Positions 58,459-64,000 of a stretch of 64,000 bases of DNA are shown in pieces (positions within the stretch are counted from its first letter, which is position 1; every line of letters starts with the position of its first letter). The notes beneath the pieces were generated by a model. That model was given only the letters and a program-made list of their open reading frames with translations, made no database searches and had not been told where the DNA came from. This DNA is from Nonomuraea rubra (GTDB lineage Bacteria; Actinomycetota; Actinomycetes; Streptosporangiales; Streptosporangiaceae): contig NZ_JACHMI010000001.1 in the NCBI RefSeq assembly GCF_014207985.1, positions 8,353,001 to 8,417,000 on the forward strand, in the 5' to 3' direction. Position numbers and translations under genes: made by a program.

Positions 58459-59655
58459 CTACCAAGTGACAGGGAGGCGGTGCACTCCGTAAATACTCAT
58501 GTCCGAGCGCATCGGCACCTCCTCGGGTGTTACCGCCAAGCGTAGGCCAGGGAACCGGCGCAGCAGCGCAGGGTAGGCGATGCGCATCTCCGCGCGGGCG
58601 AGCTGCTGGCCGAGGCACTGGTGGATGCCGTGCCCGAACGTCAGGTGCCCGCCGGCGGGCCGGGTGACGTCGAGCCGCTCGGCGTCGTCGAAGCGGGCGG
58701 GGTCACGGTTGACGGCGGGCAGGTGGATGGAGACGGTCTCACCGGCCTTGATCGTGACGCCCTCGATCTCCACGTCCTCCAGCGCGGAGCGCATCGGCCC
58801 GAGATGGATGATCGTGAGGTGGCGCAGCAGTTCCTCGACGCCGTTGTCCACCACGGAGGGGTCGTCGCGCATGGCGGCGAGCTGGTCGGGGTTCGTGAGC
58901 AGCGCGTACGTCCCCAGCCCCAGCATGTTGGCGGTCGTCTCGTGCCCCGCGATGAGCAGCAGGACCCCGACCCCGGTGAGGTCCTCGTCGCTCAGCTCGC
59001 CGCTCTCGATGAGCCCGCTGAGCAGGTCGTCGCCGGGCTCCTTGCGCTTGCGCTGGACGAGCCCGTAGAGGTAGGCCGAGATACTCCCGAGCGCCGCGAT
59101 CGCGTCGTCCGCCTTGCTCTCGAGGCTGGCCAGGACCTTGGTGTCGGCCTGGAACTGCGCGCGTTCCCCGTACGGCACGCCGAGCAGCTCGCAGATCACC
59201 AGCGACGGGATCGGCAGCGCGAACTCCTGGACGAGGTCCACGGGCGGCCCCGCGGCCTCCATGGCGTCGAGGCAGGCGCCGGTGATCTCCTCGATCCGGG
59301 GCTCCAGCATCTTCATCCGCCGCACCGTGAACTGCCCGGTCAGCAGCCTGCGGAAGCGCGTGTGGTCGGGCGGGTCCATGCGCAGGAAGAACCCGGGCGG
59401 CACGCGCAGCTTCTCCGGCTGGGTCGCCAGCTCCATCCTGGCGGACGGGATCGGCGGGTGCATGTGCTCCGGCCGGTTGCTGAAGTACGGGCTCGCGAGC
59501 ACCGCTCTGGCCGCCGCGTGGCCGGTCACGAGCCAGCCCTGGTGACCGTCGGCGTACGTCATGCGGTGGATCGTGCCCTGTTGTCGCAGCGCGGTGACTT
59601 CGTCGGGCGGGTCGAGCGGGCGCTGGCGGGCGGTGGGCAGGGTCAGTTCTGACAT
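58459..59655 (-). CDS. Cytochrome P450 (CYP105-like)
   Basis: A 398-residue soluble P450: I-helix LLLIAGHETTANM, ExxR in EELLRH, and the heme loop FGHGIHQCLGQQLARAE with the Cys ligand. The N-terminal half (RMDPPDHTRFRRLLTGQFT) matches the CYP105 group of actinomycetes. Substrate unknown. The ATG at 59655 has AAGGAG six bases upstream. The gene is divergent from a TetR gene 95 bp away, which probably controls it. Confidence 0.93.
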   Translation of the reverse strand: MSELTLPTARQRPLDPPDEVTALRQQGTIHRMTYADGHQGWLVTGHAAARAVLASPYFSNRPEHMHPPIPSARMELATQPEKLRVPPGFFLRMDPPDHTRFRRLLTGQFTVRRMKMLEPRIEEITGACLDAMEAAGPPVDLVQEFALPIPSLVICELLGVPYGERAQFQADTKVLASLESKADDAIAALGSISAYLYGLVQRKRKEPGDDLLSGLIESGELSDEDLTGVGVLLLIAGHETTANMLGLGTYALLTNPDQLAAMRDDPSVVDNGVEELLRHLTIIHLGPMRSALEDVEIEGVTIKAGETVSIHLPAVNRDPARFDDAERLDVTRPAGGHLTFGHGIHQCLGQQLARAEMRIAYPALLRRFPGLRLAVTPEEVPMRSDMSIYGVHRLPVTW

Positions 59656-59750
59656 GTTCCGCTCCTTCCGAACTCTCACTCCCAGAAAACATCATTGGAT
59701 GCAAAATTTCAATGGATGAAAACAATTAGGACGTGCAGTATAGTTCCGGC
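59656..59750. promoter_or_regulatory. Divergent P450/TetR promoter region
   Basis: AT-rich 95 bp. It includes ATTGGATG (59694) and AATGGATG (59711), a direct repeat around AAAATTT. TATAGT at 59739-59744 is placed six bases before the TetR ATG, so TSS and start codon would coincide, giving a leaderless mRNA. A TetR operator is expected here but I cannot draw a clean palindrome. Confidence 0.5.
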
Positions 59751-60356
59751 ATGGTGGAAGGGCTCCGGGAACGCAAGAAGCAACGCACGCGCCAGGCGCT
59801 CATCGAGGCGGCGCTGCGGCTGTTCCAGGAGCAGGGCTTCGAGGAGACCACGCTCGCGGAGATCGCGGAGCAGGCCGACGTGTCGACCCGCACGTTCTTC
59901 AGCTACTTCGCCGGCAAGGAGGACGTGGTCTTCTACGACACCAAGACCCGGCTGGACCTGGCGCTCAGGGTGATGGAGGGCAGGCGGCCCGACGAGACCG
60001 TGACCGGCGTGCTGATGAGGATCGTCGAGGAGAGCTTCGAGCAGGCCGTCGCCTACCAGGACCTCACGAGCGAGGACGCGGTGCTGCGGGTGCGGCTGAT
60101 CCTCACGGAGCCCGCCCTGCAGGCGCGGGCGCTGCACCTGCTGTTCGACACCCAGCTCAAGCTCGCCGTGGCGCTGCACGACGCGTTCCCCGAGCTGACG
60201 CGGGTGGACGCCGCCGCGGCGGTGGGCGCGCTGATCGGGGCCGTCAAGCTGGGCGTCATGTCCACCCTGGAGGAGGAGCAGTCGCTGGAGGACATCCTGG
60301 GCAACGCGCGCCGCGCGGCCGAGGTCGCCATCTCCGGCCTGCGCAGCCTCGGCTAG
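59751..60356 (+). CDS. TetR-family transcriptional regulator
   Basis: About 201 residues. The N-terminal helix-turn-helix is TLAEIAEQADVSTRTFFSYF, preceded by RKKQRTRQALIEAALRLF; the C-terminal ligand-binding domain is helical. The ATG at 59751 fits the TATAGT -10 element (leaderless). A GTG at 59733 is in frame upstream. The divergent P450-ferredoxin genes are the likely target; the ligand is unknown. Confidence 0.9.
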   Translation: MVEGLRERKKQRTRQALIEAALRLFQEQGFEETTLAEIAEQADVSTRTFFSYFAGKEDVVFYDTKTRLDLALRVMEGRRPDETVTGVLMRIVEESFEQAVAYQDLTSEDAVLRVRLILTEPALQARALHLLFDTQLKLAVALHDAFPELTRVDAAAAVGALIGAVKLGVMSTLEEEQSLEDILGNARRAAEVAISGLRSLG

Positions 60357-60447
60357 CGCGAGCCCGCTCTGCACCCTTTCGCGTGGAGAGTGCCCTGATC
60401 CTTCTGAGAAGCTGTCCCACGGGAACCGCCACGGGAAGGGAGCGCGG

Positions 60448-60993
60448 ATGGCGGGAAGCGGTCGCCCGGTGGGGCTCGTACTGCTGGCTCTGGGGCCGGT
60501 GCTGGCGGCGGCGTACGCGGGCGCGGGCCACCTGGCCATCCGGGCGGCGGTACGCGCGCAGACCGCCGGCCCCGCCTGGGAGGGCGGCAGGATCGACGAG
60601 TCGGGGCTGACCTCGCTGGGCGTGGACACGTGGCGGCTGACCTGGTGGACCGCGATGGTCGTGGGCGCCGTGGCGGTGGCCTACCTGGCGTTCGGGGTGC
60701 TCCTGCTGCGGGAGCGGCGCGGGCGGACGCTGATCCTCGTCGTGTCGGGGGTGCTCATCGTCCCGTACGCGCTGGGGTTCGGGGTCGCGCTGTTCAATCC
60801 CGTCGAGCTGCTGGCCGGCCTGTACGACTCCCCCGACTTCCTCGCCGGGCTGCCCGCGTGGCAGCCGTACACGGCCTGGCTGCTGCTGGCAGGCGGGCTG
60901 GCGCAGGCCGTGGGGATGGTGGTGGCCGCCGCTTACGGCAGGCGCGCGGCCCCGAAGCCTCCGGACGTGGCAGAGGTCAACGGGCAGAGCTGA
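60448..60993 (+). CDS. Hypothetical membrane protein, four helices
   Basis: A 181-residue protein with four predicted membrane helices (about 7-30, 65-88, 95-118, 140-163). I know no family. The ATG at 60448 has GGGAG five bases upstream. Its end overlaps the convergent NAD(P)-binding protein by 17 bp. Confidence 0.75.
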   Translation: MAGSGRPVGLVLLALGPVLAAAYAGAGHLAIRAAVRAQTAGPAWEGGRIDESGLTSLGVDTWRLTWWTAMVVGAVAVAYLAFGVLLLRERRGRTLILVVSGVLIVPYALGFGVALFNPVELLAGLYDSPDFLAGLPAWQPYTAWLLLAGGLAQAVGMVVAAAYGRRAAPKPPDVAEVNGQS

Positions 60994-61858
60994 CACCCGT
61001 TCGTACGACCGCCGCGATCAGGTCGCGGGCAGGCCGGGGCGCGTCCAGGAACGCCGGCAGATCGCCGCCCCCGGCCTCCAGCAGGCCGGCTCCGATGTTG
61101 GAGAAGGTCGAGATCGTGTGCCCCGCCTGGTACGCCTCCAGCCCGGCCAGCCCCGCCCGCGCCTCCCGCAGCGGCACCGGACGGTAGGCGACGGGCCGCC
61201 CCAGCACCTCGGAGAGCACCTCCGCCAGGTCGTGCCCGCCGACCGCGCTCACGCCCTCCAGCTCGTACGTCCTGCCCGCGTGCCGCCGCGCCCCGCCCGA
61301 GGCGACGTCCTGCCAGGCCTCGGCCGCCACGCGCACGGCCACGGCGGCCAGGTCCTCCCTGGCCGCCACCGACACCCGCCCGGTGCCGAGAGGCGCCGCG
61401 AACACCCCGCTCTCCGCCGCCGCCGGAACGCCGGCCAGTGCCAGCCCGGCGGGGATCTCGGCGTACAGGGCGTTGCGCAGCACCGTGACATCGAAGGGCG
61501 CCTCGGCCAGCCGCGCCTCGGTCCACCGGTGGGGCAGGGCGATCGTGAGCCGCTCACCCGAGCCGGCCAGGCTGGTGTAGATCACGTGCTCGACGCCCGC
61601 CGCGGCCGCCGCCCGTACGACCGCGCCGTGCCGGGCGAGCACGACGTCGTCCTCGGCGTACCCGGCGGACACGAACACCAGCACCCGCGCCCCCTCGAAC
61701 GCCCGCTCCAGCGTCTCCGGCCGGTCGAAGTCGGCGTGCCGCACCCCGGCGCCGCCGCCCGAGCTGCTGGCCCCCGCCACCGCCGTCCCGGCGGCGACCC
61801 GCAGCCCGCCGAAGATCGCTCCGCCCAGTGCCCCGGACACGCCTGTCACGACAATCAT
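60977..61858 (-). CDS. NmrA-like NAD(P)-binding protein
   Basis: A 293-residue atypical SDR: Rossmann start MIVVTGVSGALGGAIFGGL, VLVFVSAG, HVIYTSLAGSG and TVLRNALYAEI. No active-site YxxxK is evident, as usual for NmrA/azoreductase-like members. The ATG at 61858 has AGGGGG three bases upstream. It is divergent from an HxlR gene, which probably controls it. Such pairs often respond to reactive electrophiles or quinones. Confidence 0.88.
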   Translation of the reverse strand: MIVVTGVSGALGGAIFGGLRVAAGTAVAGASSSGGGAGVRHADFDRPETLERAFEGARVLVFVSAGYAEDDVVLARHGAVVRAAAAAGVEHVIYTSLAGSGERLTIALPHRWTEARLAEAPFDVTVLRNALYAEIPAGLALAGVPAAAESGVFAAPLGTGRVSVAAREDLAAVAVRVAAEAWQDVASGGARRHAGRTYELEGVSAVGGHDLAEVLSEVLGRPVAYRPVPLREARAGLAGLEAYQAGHTISTFSNIGAGLLEAGGGDLPAFLDAPRPARDLIAAVVRTGVSSAR

Positions 61859-61940
61859 GGGTCCCCCTAATGTGGATCTGCCAGGTGAAACGAACCCAAG
61901 CATGGGCGAGGCCCCGCGCTCGCCGTAAGGAGGCACTCTC

Positions 61941-62345
61941 ATGTCAGTCGCGCACACGGAGGTAACCCCCCAGGCCGCGGGGCCGTGCGGGGACGACGAC
62001 TGCGGCATCAGGGACGTCCTCGACCGCATCGGCGACAAGTGGACGGTGCTGGTGATGGTGGAGCTGGCGAAGGGGGTGCGGCGGTTCAGGGAGCTGCACC
62101 GGGCGGTGCCGGGCATCTCGCAGCGGATGCTGACGCTGACGACGCGGCGGCTGTGCCGGGACGGGCTGGTCGAGCGCACGGCGTACGCGACGATCCCGCC
62201 GCAGGTGGAGTACCGGCTGACGCCGATGGGGCGCAGCCTCGCCGAGGCCGTGCAGCGGCTGGCCGACTGGTCGCGCGAGCACAAGGACGCCATGGAGGAC
62301 GCCCGCGCCCGCTGGGACGCCGGGCATCCGGGCGAGGCCGAGTAA
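61941..62345 (+). CDS. HxlR-family transcriptional regulator
   Basis: A 134-residue winged-helix protein of the HxlR type: VLDRIGDKWTVLVMVELAKG, ISQRMLTLTTRRLCRDGLV and the wing PPQVEYRLTPMG. Cys residues at 16 and 21 (GPCGDDDCG) precede the domain and could sense oxidants, as in related HypR/YodB proteins. The start has a perfect AAGGAGG seven bases upstream. It likely controls the divergent NmrA-like gene. Confidence 0.92.
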   Translation: MSVAHTEVTPQAAGPCGDDDCGIRDVLDRIGDKWTVLVMVELAKGVRRFRELHRAVPGISQRMLTLTTRRLCRDGLVERTAYATIPPQVEYRLTPMGRSLAEAVQRLADWSREHKDAMEDARARWDAGHPGEAE

Positions 62346-62387
62346 CGCGGCCAGGCGGGGCTGAGCAGCGCGACCAGGCGAGGGCGG

Positions 62388-64000
62388 CTAGCAGCGCGAC
62401 CAGGTGGCCCAGCCGTGGCGGGCGCCGGTGGTGGTCCAGCCCGCCGGTGGCGGGCCGGCGTCCTGCGGGACGACGGCGGTGCAGACGCCCTCGGGAGGGG
62501 TGCCGCGGAAGCGTTCGATCCGGGTCCACCACACGCGGTACGACAGCGGGACCCAGACGTTCCACTTCACTCCCTCCTCCACCGCCACCCGGCCGGGCGG
62601 CGACGGCGCCGGCAGCCAGTCGGGGCCCGGCGCGGGCGGGGCGGGCGCCAGGTGGGCGACGAACGCCACCTGGACCAGGGCCAGGACGCCGACGGCGAGC
62701 ATCCCGGGCCGGCGGACCAGGGTCGCGCCGGCCAGGCAGGCCAGCAGTGCCAGGGCGGACAGGGAGGCGGCGACCAGGTCGAGCGAGCCGGGCGTCCGGG
62801 TGAGGAAGATCACTTCGGGGAAGTCGAAGGCGATGAACGCGTGCCGCCGGAGCCGGTCCCCCGCGTACCAGGCGGTCACCCCACCGGTCACGGCGAGCAG
62901 CCCGGCAGCGACCACCACCAGCCACACCACCCGGAGCGGCCCACCCCACCGGCCGCCTGCCGCCGCTGGACGCCCAAGCCCGCGCCACCCTGCCCGCCGA
63001 CCGGCGGCCGGCGCGGGAAGCCCGATCCCGGTCGGTGCCGGACGCGCAGGCCCGGCCGGGAGCCGCCTCGCGCGTAGCAGGGTGAGGAGGCCCGCCAGCG
63101 TCCACGCCACCGCGACGCACGCCAGGTAGCGGCCGTAGGCGAAGTTGCCGACCCGGTGCTCGTCCGGCAGGGCGGCCGAGGACGCGTACGCGATGCCGAG
63201 CGTCAGCAGCAGCAGCGCCCCCGCCAGGACGCGCGGCGCGAGCGGTGCCCGGCGCCGCGCGAGCAGGGTCACCGCGCCCGCCATCCCCACACCCGCCAGC
63301 CCCCACGTGCCGGCGATGAGATACCAGAGCTGCCCGGCCGCTCCGGACAGCGCCCACGCCTGCCCCTCCAGGCTCGTGAGCCGTTCCACCAGCAGCCCCG
63401 ACAGATCACGGGGGCCGCCGGGGTAGAGCGCGGCCCGCAGCGCCCGGTTGAGGACGTCCCCGGCCACGGCGCCCGCGACCGCGCTCGCCAGTATCGCGAG
63501 CAGGGCGGCGCGCGGCAGCCTGCGCCACAACGTGACCGCCACGAGCAGGCACACCGCCACGATCACGGTCCCCCGCAGGTGCACGGCCATCGCGTACGCC
63601 GCCAGCCCGCCCGCCCCCAGCCCGGCCAGGACCCGCCGCCGCCCGGGCCCGTCCGCGACCAGGTCGTGCAGCGCGACCAGCCACCCCAGCACGACCACCG
63701 GCAGGACGGCGTCCGCCAGCGCGTACCCGGAGAACACCACCAGTGCGGGCGACAGCCCCGCCACGAACGCCAGGACCAGCGCCGCCCGCCCGCTCACGCC
63801 CAGCCGACGCAGCAGCACGTACGCCACCGGGTACGCGCTCGCCGCCGCCACCGCCCCCACCCCGACGGCCAGCCGGTACGCGAGCCAGGGGTCGGAGGTC
63901 AGCCAGAAGATCGGGACGAGGAGCAGCGCGTACCCGGCCTGGTAGAAGGTCGAGCCGGACAGATCGGCGCCCGCGCCGCCGGCGAGCCATCGGGCGGCCA
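62388..64000 (-). CDS. Polytopic membrane protein, GT-C-like, 5' end cut by window
   Basis: At least 537 residues, with about ten membrane helices and an outward C-terminal part ending in GARHGWATWSRC. The frame is open through the window edge (AARWLAGGAGADLSGSTFYQ precedes the first in-window GTG at 63860), so the start is outside. Sequence such as FYQAGYALLLVPIFWL and SGYALADAVLPVVVLGW resembles GT-C glycosyltransferases (GT39/GT87-like) of actinobacteria. It ends 42 bp from the convergent HxlR gene. Confidence 0.78.
   Translation of the reverse strand, partial: AARWLAGGAGADLSGSTFYQAGYALLLVPIFWLTSDPWLAYRLAVGVGAVAAASAYPVAYVLLRRLGVSGRAALVLAFVAGLSPALVVFSGYALADAVLPVVVLGWLVALHDLVADGPGRRRVLAGLGAGGLAAYAMAVHLRGTVIVAVCLLVAVTLWRRLPRAALLAILASAVAGAVAGDVLNRALRAALYPGGPRDLSGLLVERLTSLEGQAWALSGAAGQLWYLIAGTWGLAGVGMAGAVTLLARRRAPLAPRVLAGALLLLTLGIAYASSAALPDEHRVGNFAYGRYLACVAVAWTLAGLLTLLRARRLPAGPARPAPTGIGLPAPAAGRRAGWRGLGRPAAAGGRWGGPLRVVWLVVVAAGLLAVTGGVTAWYAGDRLRRHAFIAFDFPEVIFLTRTPGSLDLVAASLSALALLACLAGATLVRRPGMLAVGVLALVQVAFVAHLAPAPPAPGPDWLPAPSPPGRVAVEEGVKWNVWVPLSYRVWWTRIERFRGTPPEGVCTAVVPQDAGPPPAGWTTTGARHGWATWSRC

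Noticed and set aside
58132..58545. Plus-strand frame after LexA box 2
   Set aside because: It runs antisense through the ferredoxin gene and has no ribosome-binding site, so the boxes are assigned to the minus-strand side.

Overview
The window is high-GC DNA from an actinomycete. BldD, the actinobacterial integration host factor, an F420-type (LLM) oxidoreductase, the helicase-degenerate actinobacterial form of PriA, frequent GTG/TTG starts and dense ATGA/TTGA gene overlaps all point that way. A class 1B PyrD/PyrK pair, RibM in an FMN-riboswitch rib operon and the overall gene content suggest a Streptosporangiales member (Nonomuraea-like). That placement is inference, because no search could be run. 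Most of the window is core chromosome, and I see no insertion sequence, prophage, CRISPR array, tRNA or rRNA.

Layout. 1-4.1 kb: a DUF58 protein (cut by the window edge) overlapping a TgpA-like transglutaminase, then a DUF3040 protein. 4.3-9.2 kb (minus strand): dinB, a methyltransferase, a YjbR-type protein, nusB-efp-M24 peptidase. 9.2-13.2 kb: a membrane-anchored kinase-fold protein that has lost its catalytic residues, a DUF2975-XRE pair with a palindromic operator, and a dicarboxylate/amino-acid symporter. 13.4-19.1 kb: an LLM oxidoreductase, an EEP-fold hydrolase, and a four-gene set (MoxR ATPase, VWA/CoxE, XdhC, MobA-like) of the kind that matures molybdenum hydroxylases, with no hydrolase structural genes in view. 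19.4-24.4 kb: the complete rib operon (ribD-ribE-ribM-ribBA-ribH) behind an FMN riboswitch. 24.5-33 kb: an MpaB-like oxygenase, rpe, PAP2, rsmB-fmt-def and two related proteins of unknown function. 33-40 kb: priA, metK, coaBC, rpoZ, gmk, mihF. 40.5-50.3 kb: the pyrimidine operon pyrR-pyrB-pyrC-carA-carB-pyrK-pyrD-pyrF. 50.5-56.1 kb (plus strand): an arginine deiminase operon arcA-arcB-arcC with a permease and a universal stress protein. 56.4-64 kb: bldD, a HEPN-domain gene behind two LexA-type boxes, a ferredoxin-P450 pair with a divergent TetR gene, a NAD(P)-binding protein with a divergent HxlR gene, and a polytopic membrane protein cut by the window edge.

How parts work together. The divergent pyr and arc operons share about 275 bp of control DNA and meet at carbamoyl phosphate: carAB makes it, pyrB uses it, and arcB/arcC release and consume it. 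The pyr mRNA leader carries a hairpin matching the PyrR recognition loop directly before the pyrR ribosome-binding site. The rib operon can make riboflavin and probably import it under FMN control.

Most unusual features: (i) the pyrD-pyrF junction is expanded into a 29-bp tandem array that creates three 10-codon minicistrons, each with its own ribosome-binding site and chained by TTGA overlaps; (ii) a HEPN protein with an R-x4-H motif lies behind two LexA-type boxes; (iii) the kinase-fold receptor is a clear pseudokinase; (iv) tandem-repeat or low-complexity insertions interrupt several conserved proteins (PriA zinc region, RibD, RsmB, the pseudokinase), and short tandem duplications sit at the pyrF 3' end, at the metK terminator and near the start of a YjbR-type gene.
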